From JASGKO01 sp049840595 (lineage in GTDB: Bacteria > Verrucomicrobiota > Verrucomicrobiia > Chthoniobacterales > Chthoniobacteraceae): 64,000 nucleotides of DNA. The stretch covers positions 1-64,000 of the forward strand of contig JASGKO010000008.1 of assembly GCA_049840595.1 (NCBI GenBank), written 5' to 3'. Shown here piece by piece: positions 18,454 to 27,206 of the stretch. The position numbers and the translations under genes were made by a program. Positions within the stretch are counted from its first letter, which is position 1; each line of letters opens with the position of its first letter. The notes beneath the pieces were generated by a model. That model searched no databases and had not been told where the DNA came from. It saw nothing but the letters and a program-made list of their open reading frames with translations.

Positions 18454-19215
18454 ATGAGCACCGTTTCAGAAATTCAACCCTTGTTAATCGCCCTGTCGCA
18501 TCAGCTGGGTGTTGAGCAACGTCATCTCGCCATTCTAGGGGAAGGGAATACCTCCGCCCGGCTCGATGCGGAAACCTTCCTCGTGAAAGCCAGCGGCAGC
18601 AGTCTCGGGACGCTCGGTGCGGACGATCTCGTGGCGTGCCGGTTCGCCCCCCTGGCCGCGATGCTGCAGCGCAGTGATTTAAGTGATCAACAAATCGAGG
18701 ATGAATTGTTTGGGTGCCGCGTGAATTCGGCGGCCAAAAAGCCCTCGGTGGAAGCACTCTTCCACGCCGATCTGCTCAGCCTGCCCGGCGTGAACTTCGT
18801 GGGCCACGTGCATTCGGTGGCCGTGAATCAAATCCTCTGCTCGCCCCGGGCGAAGGATTTTGCCACGCACCGACTATTTCCCGACGAAGTGGTCTGCTGC
18901 GGCGTCGCTTCCGTGTTCGTTCCTTACTGCGATCCCGGCTTACGGCTGGCGCAAACCATCCATGCGGAGGTGGCAAGCTTTCGTGAAACCTATGGTACCA
19001 TCCCGCGGGTGATTTTGCTGGAGAATCACGGGATCATCACCCTCGGCGCGTCTCCCAGCGCGGTCTCGGCTGCCCTGTTGATGGCCGACAAAGCGGCACG
19101 GATCTTTATCGGAGCGGCCAGTCTGGGCGGTCCGAAATTTATGAGCGCCGCCGATGTGGATCGTATCGCCAATCGGATTGACGAGCACTACCGCCAGCGC
19201 GCCTTGAAGCTTTGA
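18454..19215 (+). CDS. Class II aldolase/adducin family protein
   Basis: 253 residues, nine bases after fucI. It belongs to the class II aldolase/adducin fold: GEGNTSARLDAETFLVKASG near the N-terminus (phosphate-site loop), the zinc pair in GHVHSVAVNQ, and a third His in LLENHGIITLG. By position it would be the L-fuculose-1-phosphate aldolase giving dihydroxyacetone phosphate and L-lactaldehyde. It is about 40 residues longer than E. coli FucA and closer to the short RhaD-like aldolases, so I leave out a symbol. The genes 12871-19215 form one operon with all gaps under 30 bases. Confidence 0.85.
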   Translation: MSTVSEIQPLLIALSHQLGVEQRHLAILGEGNTSARLDAETFLVKASGSSLGTLGADDLVACRFAPLAAMLQRSDLSDQQIEDELFGCRVNSAAKKPSVEALFHADLLSLPGVNFVGHVHSVAVNQILCSPRAKDFATHRLFPDEVVCCGVASVFVPYCDPGLRLAQTIHAEVASFRETYGTIPRVILLENHGIITLGASPSAVSAALLMADKAARIFIGAASLGGPKFMSAADVDRIANRIDEHYRQRALKL

Positions 19216-19219
19216 GGCT

Positions 19220-19879
19220 TCAAATTTGCAGCAAAACCGCTCGCACGGGCGCGCCGGAGAAGCCCGGCAGGTATAATGGGAGTGCCTGGAAAAGAGCGCC
19301 TTCCGCGGCGCTCTGCCACCCTTCGCGGAAGCAAAGTTCCTCGATGATCCAGATCTGCGCGCCGAGCAGGATCTCGTGAGTTTTGGTGTTGTCGGGATCG
19401 CGGGTGCCTCCGATGGAAAAATGATCGATCCCCACGCCTTTGACCTTTTGAGTCACCAGCCATTCGGCGCCTTCTGGTGAAAGGAAAGGGGAGTGGTAAA
19501 GCCATTCTTCAGTTTTGGCCCGCTTCAATCCCCAGCCGGTATTGAGCAGGACGATTCGTGGCTCGTGAGATTCCAGGGGAGGAAGCGCTCTTGCCAGATC
19601 TTCCGCCGTGATCGAGTGGCCGGCTGGCACCCACGTAAGATCTGCAATGGCGACAGGGCCCAGAAAAGCTTCCAGTGGAAACGCATCGATGGCTTTTCCT
19701 TCCGCCAGTTTGTGGAGCGGCGCATCCAAATGCGTTCCCGTGTGGGAGGCCAGGTGAAGCATTTCCATGCGCCAGCCATCGGCTGGATGATCCGCCGTCA
19801 CCGGTGCTTGCGGCGAAGGATGCGCCGGACAATTGGGACATCCATCAAATACCGGCTGGGAGAGATCAAAGATTCGCAT
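19220..19879 (-). CDS. Cyclase-family metal hydrolase (KynB-like fold)
   Basis: 219 residues. The metal-binding signature of the cyclase family (HxGTHxDxPxH) is present as HTGTHLDAPLHKL, with later conserved residues in VKGVGIDHFSI. Characterised members include kynurenine formamidase and isatin hydrolase. No tryptophan genes are near, so the substrate is open, and hydrolysis of a cyclic product such as a lactone is conceivable. It converges on the fucose operon with a four-base gap. Confidence 0.85.
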   Translation of the reverse strand: MRIFDLSQPVFDGCPNCPAHPSPQAPVTADHPADGWRMEMLHLASHTGTHLDAPLHKLAEGKAIDAFPLEAFLGPVAIADLTWVPAGHSITAEDLARALPPLESHEPRIVLLNTGWGLKRAKTEEWLYHSPFLSPEGAEWLVTQKVKGVGIDHFSIGGTRDPDNTKTHEILLGAQIWIIEELCFREGWQSAAEGALFQALPLYLPGFSGAPVRAVLLQI

Positions 19880-20052
19880 AGGAAAAAATTGCGCGACGCA
19901 ATGGTCCCAATATTACCGGCCAGGATTTTTGATGGAATGGCAGATTTTACCCAAATGATGGATATTCCTGAGGGCCTCCAATCCTTTTCTGGAAGGTCTT
20001 GACGAGCATCCCGTTCTGCCCCTTGGCCTATCGCGGGCCGTAAAAAGAACGC

Positions 20053-22446
20053 CTAGTTGCTGCTCGGGCGGGTCACGATGTTGTGGGTCACATCGATCGC
20101 TTGGTCGGGGTAGGACGCCTGGAGCTGGGTGATGATCGTGGACGAAGTGGTGGACGGATTCGTCATGTCCACACCGCTCGGGAGGTTCACCGCGCTGAAT
20201 TTGGTGATCGCGGTGGGAGTTGGCGTTGCCGTGGGAGTGGGGCTCGGAGTCGGCGTGGGAGCGGGCACATTCTTTTTGAAGGAAATGATCACGCTTTTGC
20301 CGGGTTTGATCGGAGCGATGTTATTGACCGTTACCTGGACGATTTGCGTGTCGGTGCCGTCGTCGTAAAACGCATCGGTGGAGTAATACAAGGTCGCGGT
20401 AGCGCCGATGGGGCAGTCAATCGTTCCCTTGTTGGTCACTTTGAACTGGCCGATGATATGACCGACGGAGACACCGTTTTCCACGGTGTTGTAGGTCTTC
20501 ATGCTCAGCCATTTGCCCTGGAGATCCACATTGCGGAAGGGGGGCAGGGAGGTAGCGGTCCCGCTGACGATCAGGCGACCATAGCCGTAACCAGTCATGC
20601 TATCGCTCTTGCGGACGATGCGGGTGGCAATTGAGTAGGCGTCGGAATCGGTATAGGTGTGCTGGCCGGTCACGGTGAAGCCGGCCGTGGAGCTACCATC
20701 AATGGCGCCAGTGCTGAGCGTGCCATCGCCCCAGTCAATCAAGGCATCGTAATCAGTGGTCGCGGCGGTGTTGGTGGCATTTACATCCTTGAAGGTGGCC
20801 ACCTGGCCGTCAAAGGCGGAGGACGGGGGGGTGCTGCCGGAGACGGCCTTGGGCTTGGCGACGGTGAGGGTAAGGCCCTGGATGGCGAGCGGGGCGCTGG
20901 TGGCATCGGTCACACAGGCGGTGAGATCCAACTCCCGGGTAACACCGATCGCGCTCGTCTTGGCAAAGATATCGTAGAGCGAAATCCGCACGGGATAGAT
21001 GCCCGCCGTGGAATAGGTGTGGCTACCGGAGATGACGAGCTGGCCATTGACCTTGGTGATCGTGGCGACGCTGATATTTGCCGCATGGCTGGTGCTGTCG
21101 CCCCAGTTGATGGTCGCGCCGAAGTGAGAAGGATTCGCCGTGCCGCTGTAAGCGATCTTCGCAAGCTGCAGGGTGAAGGGGGCGGCGGTTTCCTCCGTAA
21201 TTCCGCTGCCGACCATGCTTGTCATGGTGTAATTGGAGTCGCCGACGGACATCTTCACGAAATCGGTATCCGCGAGAGCAAGCAGCGAAGTCTGGGCGCC
21301 GCTGCGGTATTTATCGCCAATCTCATAAAAGCCGAGCTGCAATTCCAAAGGGCCGGTGAAGGAAGGGGGAGGGAGAAGATAGAAGGCCTTGAGGGTGGCG
21401 ATGGTTTGCGTAAGGCCGGGATGGGAGCTAATCCACGTGCCGGTGGCGGCGACCGCGTCATCTTCCAGATCGATGTAGCTCATCGGAATCTTGATAAGGG
21501 TGTAGGCGGGCGAGATCTTGTCCAGCAACGGAGCGGCGAGGATGGGCGGGTCGTCGGTGGTGTCCAGCGTGGGGGTGGCGACAAAAGTTTGCGTGTCGGT
21601 ATTCCCATTCCGATCGCTGACGCTGACGGTGATGGTGGAGGAAGTGCCGCCGCCTGCCACCGCCGGGGCGCTGAGTACGAGCATGGCATCGGAATTGAGA
21701 TCGCCCGTCCGAGGGAGAACGGTGGCGGAGGTGATGGTGACGGGATTGTAGGGGCTGGTCGAGTTTACTGCCGTGCCATCGAACATCGACGTGAGCAGAT
21801 CGCGATTGCGCGTGAGTTGGCCGAAGATGGTGTAGTCGAAATCGAAAAGACGCGCGGTGCCAGAGGTGAGAAAGAATTGCGAACCGTTCGTATCATGGCC
21901 GGAATTGGCCATGGCTAACTGAGCATCTCCGGCGAACATTAATTGTGGGACGAACTCGTCGGAGAAAGTAAAGCCGGGACCTCCCTTGCCAGTTCCGAGG
22001 GGGTCACCGCCCTGGATGATGCTGTAGTCGGACGTCACCGCGAGGCGGTGGAAGGTCAATTCATCGTAGTAACCGCTCTGGGCGAGGCCACCGATGATCT
22101 GCGCGGTATGGGGTGTCCAGTCGCGGAAAAGTGCCATGGTGATGGCTCCGTTGTAATCGGTGTCACCAGTCTGGGTGCTTTTCGAGTGGGTGATATTAAG
22201 CTGAAGAAAGGAGAGACCACTTTTGACCCGGGCAATGACACAGGAATCGCTGCTGGTGACGGCGAAGGAGAGGGGGGTGCCATCCGAAGCGCTGGCCGTG
22301 AGGGGAATGACGAGGCTTTTGCCTGCGGGGACGCTTTGATCGGCAAGGGAATCAAGCTCGACGCTGCTATCGGCAAAAGCAGGGAGGACGCTGAGGGCAA
22401 AAGCGACGCTCAGGGCGAGCGTGGTAAGAAATGGGCGGGACATCAT
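20053..22446 (-). CDS. Secreted cyclophilin-type PPIase with PKD-like repeats
   Basis: 797 residues with a signal peptide (ALSVAFALSVLPAFADSS). A cyclophilin domain lies at about 90-240: GGLAQSGYYDELTFHRL, IQGGDPLGTGKGGPG, and ANSGHDTNGSQFFLT. These keep the family's catalytic surroundings, although the usual FHR is followed by a divergent loop. C-terminal to it are Ig/PKD-like beta modules (INWGDSTSHAANIS; DYDALIDWGDGTLS, with the WGDG motif), then a Pro/Thr linker (PTPTPSPTPT) near the end. It is probably an extracytoplasmic foldase or surface protein. The fusion of cyclophilin with PKD modules is uncommon outside this kind of lineage. Confidence 0.8.
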   Translation of the reverse strand: MMSRPFLTTLALSVAFALSVLPAFADSSVELDSLADQSVPAGKSLVIPLTASASDGTPLSFAVTSSDSCVIARVKSGLSFLQLNITHSKSTQTGDTDYNGAITMALFRDWTPHTAQIIGGLAQSGYYDELTFHRLAVTSDYSIIQGGDPLGTGKGGPGFTFSDEFVPQLMFAGDAQLAMANSGHDTNGSQFFLTSGTARLFDFDYTIFGQLTRNRDLLTSMFDGTAVNSTSPYNPVTITSATVLPRTGDLNSDAMLVLSAPAVAGGGTSSTITVSVSDRNGNTDTQTFVATPTLDTTDDPPILAAPLLDKISPAYTLIKIPMSYIDLEDDAVAATGTWISSHPGLTQTIATLKAFYLLPPPSFTGPLELQLGFYEIGDKYRSGAQTSLLALADTDFVKMSVGDSNYTMTSMVGSGITEETAAPFTLQLAKIAYSGTANPSHFGATINWGDSTSHAANISVATITKVNGQLVISGSHTYSTAGIYPVRISLYDIFAKTSAIGVTRELDLTACVTDATSAPLAIQGLTLTVAKPKAVSGSTPPSSAFDGQVATFKDVNATNTAATTDYDALIDWGDGTLSTGAIDGSSTAGFTVTGQHTYTDSDAYSIATRIVRKSDSMTGYGYGRLIVSGTATSLPPFRNVDLQGKWLSMKTYNTVENGVSVGHIIGQFKVTNKGTIDCPIGATATLYYSTDAFYDDGTDTQIVQVTVNNIAPIKPGKSVIISFKKNVPAPTPTPSPTPTATPTPTAITKFSAVNLPSGVDMTNPSTTSSTIITQLQASYPDQAIDVTHNIVTRPSSN

Positions 22447-22554
22447 AGATTACGCGGCCACTCTTTAGCCCAGCCTCGCGCCGCCCGCAAGGGGGCGCGG
22501 CGTTACAAAGACCTTACAGCCTCTGAAATCGCCGTTGAAATGAGGCGGAGAAAC

Positions 22555-23055
22555 TTAAATCGACTTCCGCTCCGCCGCTTGCACGGCGTAGGAGTTCTGG
22601 ATCACGTCGTGGACGCGCTGGGCGGGTAGCACCTTGGTGGTCTCGTAGTCCACATTGCCATCCTTGCCGATGATCACGATGGTGAAGCCGGGCTTGGTGC
22701 CGTAGCTGGCGGCGACCTGCGCGCCGTTGTTTACGGTGGCGAAGGGGATGTTGCTGCGGATGACGCCGCCTTCTTCCGTAAAGGCTGCGGCAAAGACCGC
22801 ACCCCGGCTGGCGAACTGCTGGTAAATCTTCTGCAGATTCTTCGCCTGCTTTTGGAAAGCGCCCTCTTTCGGCGATTTCGCGATCAGCAATACCACCGGC
22901 TGGCCCTTCATGCTCGCCAGGCTGGTGTGGCCGGGCGCGCCGACCCAGGTGAAATTCGGAGCCGGGCGCACCACCCCGGGCTCGCCATGGGCATAGAAAC
23001 TGGAAAGGGCAGCCAGGGCGGCCGCGATGGCCAGGACGAACAGCAGTTTTTTCAT
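22555..23055 (-). CDS. Exported thioredoxin-fold protein without CxxC
   Basis: 166 residues. The start at 23055 gives an N-terminal signal or anchor (MKKLLFVLAIAAALAALSSF). The body resembles an AhpC/TlpA-like thioredoxin fold (APNFTWVGAPGHTSLASMKG, then PVVLLIAKSP, FTIVIIGKDGNVDYETTK). The active-site CxxC is absent: KSPKEG takes its place. A redox role is therefore unlikely, and a binding or structural role is more plausible. It is co-oriented with frr and pyrH. Confidence 0.6.
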   Translation of the reverse strand: MKKLLFVLAIAAALAALSSFYAHGEPGVVRPAPNFTWVGAPGHTSLASMKGQPVVLLIAKSPKEGAFQKQAKNLQKIYQQFASRGAVFAAAFTEEGGVIRSNIPFATVNNGAQVAASYGTKPGFTIVIIGKDGNVDYETTKVLPAQRVHDVIQNSYAVQAAERKSI

Positions 23056-23099
23056 AGGGCGAAAAGAGGTGATGGATCGAGCGGGGTTTGGCCGGAAAG

Positions 23100-23663
23100 T
23101 TAGACCTTCATGATGTCCGCCTCTTTGATCGCAAAGAGGTCGTCGATCTTTTTTACATACTGGTCGGTGAGCTTCTGCACTTCCGTTTCCATGCTTTCGA
23201 GATCGTCTTCGGTGATCGAGTTTTCCTTCTTGAGCTTCTTGAGGCCGTCGATGCCGTCGCGGCGGCAACTGCGCACGCGGACGCGGGCTTCCTCGGCCAT
23301 TTGCTTGATCGTCTTCACGAGGTCGCGGCGGCGCTCCTCGGAGAGCTCGGGAATGGGCAGGCGGATGATCTTGCCATCGACGGCTGGGGTGATGCCGACC
23401 TTGGATTCCTTGATCGCTTTTTCGATGTCCTTCGTCGTGCTCGCGTCGAAGGGCTGGATCACCAGCAGGCGCGGCTCGGGCGTGGTGATGAGGGCGAGCT
23501 GCTTGAGCTTCATCGACGAGCCGTAGGCGATCACGTCGATATTTTCGACGAGCGCCGGAGAGGCCTTGCCCGTGCGCACGCCGGAAAATTCATGCCCCAT
23601 GTAATCCACGGCCTTGTCCATGGAGTCTTCGGTTTCCAAAAGGATGTCGTCGGGAGTCGTCAT
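23100..23663 (-). CDS. frr: Ribosome recycling factor
   Basis: 187 residues, the family length. Typical segments are FSGVRTGKASPALVENIDV, the domain II stretch IQPFDASTTKDIEKAIKESK, and the domain I helices RRRDLVKTIKQMAEEARVRV. It splits post-termination ribosomes with EF-G. One oddity is SCRRDGIDGLKKLKK, where most relatives have an Arg-Asn pair (VRNIRRDA); the C is unusual. It sits directly downstream of pyrH, the conserved bacterial order. Confidence 0.96.
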   Translation of the reverse strand: MTTPDDILLETEDSMDKAVDYMGHEFSGVRTGKASPALVENIDVIAYGSSMKLKQLALITTPEPRLLVIQPFDASTTKDIEKAIKESKVGITPAVDGKIIRLPIPELSEERRRDLVKTIKQMAEEARVRVRSCRRDGIDGLKKLKKENSITEDDLESMETEVQKLTDQYVKKIDDLFAIKEADIMKV

Positions 23664-23723
23664 AAAAATCGGGAGAAAAAGTTTCGAGTCGGAAGAGTAA
23701 TGTAGTCGGTTTTTCCGCTTCGT

Positions 23724-24455
23724 CTATGCGGTGACGAGGGTGCCGACTTTTTTGCCGCACACGGCGTCGCGGATGTTGTTTGGCTGCATCATGTCGAAGA
23801 CGATGATCGGCATCTTGTTGTCCATGCAGAGGCTGAAGGCGGTGGAATCCATCACTTGGAGGCGACGGGTGAGGGCATCGACGAAGGTGATGCGGTCGAA
23901 TTTCTTGGCCTTCGGGTTTTTCTTGGGGTCGGCGTCGTAAATGCCATCGACCTTGGTCGCCTTGAGGATGACCTGGGCGCCGATTTCGTTCGCGCGCAGG
24001 GCGGCGGTGGTGTCGGTGGAGAAAAAGGGATTGCCGGTGCCGGCGACAAAGATGACGACGTGACCGTTCTCGAGGTGCGTCACCGCGCGGCGGCGGATGA
24101 AGGGCTCGGCGATCTGCTGCATATCAATCGCCGTCTGCACCCGGGTGCTGACCCCAATGGCTTCGAGACCGCTCTGGAGGGCGAGGCCGTTGATGACGGT
24201 CGCCAGCATGCCCATATAATCTGCAGTGGTGCGTTCCATGCCGCGATGGCTGGCGGAGAGGCCGCGCCAGATGTTGCCGCCACCGATCACGATGGCGATT
24301 TGCACGCCCATCTTGTGAATGTCGCGAATTTGCTTGGAGATATCCTGGACGATCTGGGGCGAAATATTATCGCCGCTGCCATGCTCGCGGAGCGCTTCCC
24401 CGCTGAGCTTGAGGACGATGCGTTGAAATTTCGGGCGGGCAGAGGTTTTAGACAT
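23724..24455 (-). CDS. pyrH: UMP kinase
   Basis: 243 residues from the ATG at 24455, preferred over the longer frame because RIVLKLSGEAL is the standard N-terminal strand. The nucleotide and UMP sites are visible: VIGGGNIWRG, the ADYMGMLATVINGLAL helix, VFVAGTGNPFFSTDT and the ATKVDGIYDADP loop. It makes UDP from UMP in pyrimidine nucleotide synthesis. It pairs with frr, 60 bases downstream. Confidence 0.96.
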   Translation of the reverse strand: MSKTSARPKFQRIVLKLSGEALREHGSGDNISPQIVQDISKQIRDIHKMGVQIAIVIGGGNIWRGLSASHRGMERTTADYMGMLATVINGLALQSGLEAIGVSTRVQTAIDMQQIAEPFIRRRAVTHLENGHVVIFVAGTGNPFFSTDTTAALRANEIGAQVILKATKVDGIYDADPKKNPKAKKFDRITFVDALTRRLQVMDSTAFSLCMDNKMPIIVFDMMQPNNIRDAVCGKKVGTLVTA

Positions 24456-24564
24456 GGTGCGCCGCGATGAAAAACGAACCAGCGCGCTTTGGAAAGCGGA
24501 AACTGGCGGGGAATTAACCACGGAGGACACGGAGCGCCGCGAAGTCGGAGGGGGGCCGGTCTGA

Positions 24565-26634
24565 TCACGCTTTGAGTAGAAGGCGGGCTGCATCGAGGTG
24601 GAGCCGGGTGCCGAGGAGTAACAAGCGATCGCCAGTGCAGAGTTCCTCATCCGGGCCGGGATTGATGATATTTTCACCATCCCGCTCGATGCCTACGATA
24701 CTCGCGCCGGTGGCGGAGCGGAGACCGAGCTCGGCGATCAATTTGCCTTCGCCGGGGGAACCGGAAAGAATGGTGATGGATTCCAGTTCCGCCTCCCGCA
24801 GGAGCGGTGGAAGCACTGGAGCGGGAGCATGATGAGGCTCGGCAGGCTGGGCGAAGGTGTCGTGCAGGGCCGCCTGGGCGCGTGAGTAGAGGCGAATAAA
24901 GGTGCGTCGCAGGATGATGATGGCGGCAACGAGGATCAGAGAAAGCATCAGCAGCACCGGGCCCGAAGGCATGATGGTGGAACTGAGGACAAACACAAAG
25001 GGCAGCAATCCTGCGCAACCGACAAGGACGATCGTCGTGGTGATGATTGCGCGGTAGGCGTCCGTCTTTTCCCCGGCAGCCGCGCGGGTGACGCTGAGCT
25101 CGGAGATCAACATGGCGAGCGCCTGCAGCTTGCGAATCGCCGCGATGAAAAGCGGGAGGCTGAGCAACATCGCGCCCAGCCAGAGGATGGCCTTCATGCC
25201 TGAGAGACCGCCCGGCACCGTGGGCCAGAATTGGAAGGCCGCATTGCGCAGCGCGGCGACGGTGAGGAAGATTGCGGTGATGAGGAGGAGATTGAGCGCG
25301 ATCTGCCAGGCCCACTTGCGCATGAGCTTCGCCGCCATGCCGCCGCGCCCGGCTTTTCCGGCCTGGCCGACCCATTGGGTATAGGAATCAAGCATCCCGG
25401 CGAGTGGTCGTGGCGCGAGCCGGTCGAAGAGGCCCACCAGCGTATCCGACCCGCGAATGAGATAGGGCGTGGTGAGGGTGGTCAGCGCCGAGACCGCCAC
25501 CGCGATGGGATAAATGAAATCACTCGTCACCTTCAGCGACAGCCCCAACGCCGCGATAATGAAAGAAAATTCGCCGATTTGCGACAGCCCCATCCCCACC
25601 CGCAGCGAGGTGCGCTGGTCGTGCCCCGCGAGAAACGTCCCGAGCGAGCAGGTGATTACTTTGCCAACGATCACCGCCAGCGTGATCCCGAGGATCGGCC
25701 CCGCGTATTGCACCAGCATGCGCGGATCAATCAGCAGCCCGATCGAGACGAAGAACACCGCGCTAAAAAGATCGCGCACCGGATGTGTGAGCGCCTCGAT
25801 CTTCGTGATCTGCCGGGCCTCGGCGATGATCGCGCCGATGAGAAACGCGCCGAGCGCCACGCTGTAGCCGAGCTTCACCGCGAGCAGCGATACGCCGAAG
25901 CACAGCCCCACCGTGGTGATGAGCAGCATCTCGTTGCTCTTAAATTTAGCCACGTAATTCAAGAGCCGCGGCACCGCAATCAGCCCGCCCACCAGCAGCA
26001 CGCCGAGGAAGGAACTGAGCTGCAAGACCGTGCGCCCGATATCACCCACCGCCAGCGAGCCGGTGGTGGCGAAACCGGAGAGCAGTGCGATCATCACGAT
26101 CGCGAGGATGTCCTCCACCACCAGGATGCCGAAGATGAGCCCGGCAAAGCGTTCGCGCGTCTTCCCGACCTCCTCCAGCGCTTTCACGATGATCGTCGTC
26201 GAGGAGATCGAGAGAATAGCGCCGAGGAAAATGCAGTCCATCTGCTTCCAGCCAAAGAGCTGGCCGAGCTCGTAGCCCACGCAGAGCATCAGCACGATCT
26301 CCAGCGAAGCGGCGATGAAGGCCGTCGCCCCCACCGTCTTGAGCTTCCGCAGGCTGAATTCCAGCCCGAGCGAGAACATCAGAAAGATCACCCCCAACTC
26401 GGAGAGCGTCTCAATCGCCTGCTCATCGCGGATCAGCGGAAACGGTGGCGTATGCGGCCCAATGATTACGCCCGCTAGGATGTAGCCGAGCACGACCGGT
26501 TGCTTGAGCTGACGAAACACCACTGTGACAATTGCAGCGACGATCATCACCACTGACAAATCCTGGAGAAAGGTCAGCTTCGGAGAACCATCGGCCATGG
26601 CCAGCGTGGTGGCAAAAATGGAGACAGGTGCCAT
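24565..26634 (-). CDS. Kef/CPA2-type cation:proton antiporter with TrkA-C domain
   Basis: About 689 residues from the ATG at 26634. In-frame upstream ATGs exist, so the start is uncertain. Twelve or so helices form the CPA2 exchanger core. GYILAGVIIGPHTPPFP, SLGLEFSLRKLK and the Asp-bearing LVVEDILAIVMIAL segment are characteristic. More helices follow at about 450-600. The C-terminus is a TrkA-C/RCK-like domain (AELGLRSATGASIVGIERDG, then CTGDRLLLLGT), where a ligand would gate transport. It probably exchanges K+ or Na+ for H+. The gene is divergent from the CsbD gene. Confidence 0.88.
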   Translation of the reverse strand: MAPVSIFATTLAMADGSPKLTFLQDLSVVMIVAAIVTVVFRQLKQPVVLGYILAGVIIGPHTPPFPLIRDEQAIETLSELGVIFLMFSLGLEFSLRKLKTVGATAFIAASLEIVLMLCVGYELGQLFGWKQMDCIFLGAILSISSTTIIVKALEEVGKTRERFAGLIFGILVVEDILAIVMIALLSGFATTGSLAVGDIGRTVLQLSSFLGVLLVGGLIAVPRLLNYVAKFKSNEMLLITTVGLCFGVSLLAVKLGYSVALGAFLIGAIIAEARQITKIEALTHPVRDLFSAVFFVSIGLLIDPRMLVQYAGPILGITLAVIVGKVITCSLGTFLAGHDQRTSLRVGMGLSQIGEFSFIIAALGLSLKVTSDFIYPIAVAVSALTTLTTPYLIRGSDTLVGLFDRLAPRPLAGMLDSYTQWVGQAGKAGRGGMAAKLMRKWAWQIALNLLLITAIFLTVAALRNAAFQFWPTVPGGLSGMKAILWLGAMLLSLPLFIAAIRKLQALAMLISELSVTRAAAGEKTDAYRAIITTTIVLVGCAGLLPFVFVLSSTIMPSGPVLLMLSLILVAAIIILRRTFIRLYSRAQAALHDTFAQPAEPHHAPAPVLPPLLREAELESITILSGSPGEGKLIAELGLRSATGASIVGIERDGENIINPGPDEELCTGDRLLLLGTRLHLDAARLLLKA

Positions 26635-26745
26635 CACGGCGACACTGTGCCGGAGGTTGACCCGGTTTTCATGCAAGAAAATGTGAAAATCCTCCAAAGG
26701 CCGCCAATAAAGGTCCAGCCAGCGCCCGGCCTGCGATTAATCGCT

Positions 26746-26931
26746 ATGACAACACTCGAACTCAAAGGCCAGTGGAACGAACTGAAAGGCAAGCTGAAGC
26801 AGAAATACGGTCAGCTCACCGATGACGATCTCACCTTCTCCGAAGGCAAGGATGACGAACTTTTCGGCCGCATCCAAAAGCGCCTCGGCAAGACGAAAGA
26901 AGAAGTGAGAAAGATGATCGCAAACCTGTAA
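26746..26931 (+). CDS. CsbD-family stress protein
   Basis: 61 residues starting at the ATG at 26746. It matches the CsbD family (ELKGQWNELKGKLKQKYGQL, then the glycine-poor helix EGKDDELFGRIQKRLGK). CsbD-like proteins are small, abundant, often general-stress-induced and of unknown biochemical role. A strong hairpin terminator follows 20 bases after the stop. Confidence 0.9.
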   Translation: MTTLELKGQWNELKGKLKQKYGQLTDDDLTFSEGKDDELFGRIQKRLGKTKEEVRKMIANL

Positions 26932-26951
26932 TCGGTTTGCCGAAAATATCA

Positions 26952-27000
26952 AAACTCCAAGGAGGCTGCCTGACTCTAAACGACAGCCTCCTTGGAGTTT
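26952..27000 (+). terminator. 17-bp perfect hairpin after CsbD gene
   Basis: AAACTCCAAGGAGGCTG (26952-26968) pairs perfectly with 26984-27000 around a 15-base loop, ending in GTTT. The placement directly behind the CsbD stop suggests a transcription terminator. There is no long U tract after it. From 27001 to the MFS start at 27207 I see only a single degenerate copy of the CATCCCGAGC-type intergenic repeat at about 27040-27080. Confidence 0.7.
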
Positions 27001-27206
27001 ATCGGGAGAGGTTATCCGCAGAATTTTAAACTATCCCTCTACCCGGCGTCATCCCGAGCGGAGCGCAGCCAAGTCGAGGGAGCCCGCAAGAGTGGTGTGC
27101 GATTCCACCTGCAACCCGTGCTTATCTTTTAATCTGCATCAATCTGCGGACAAGAAAAAAACTGGTCACCAAGGCCATCGGGTCGCTAGCGTTCTGAGCC
27201 AGGGAT

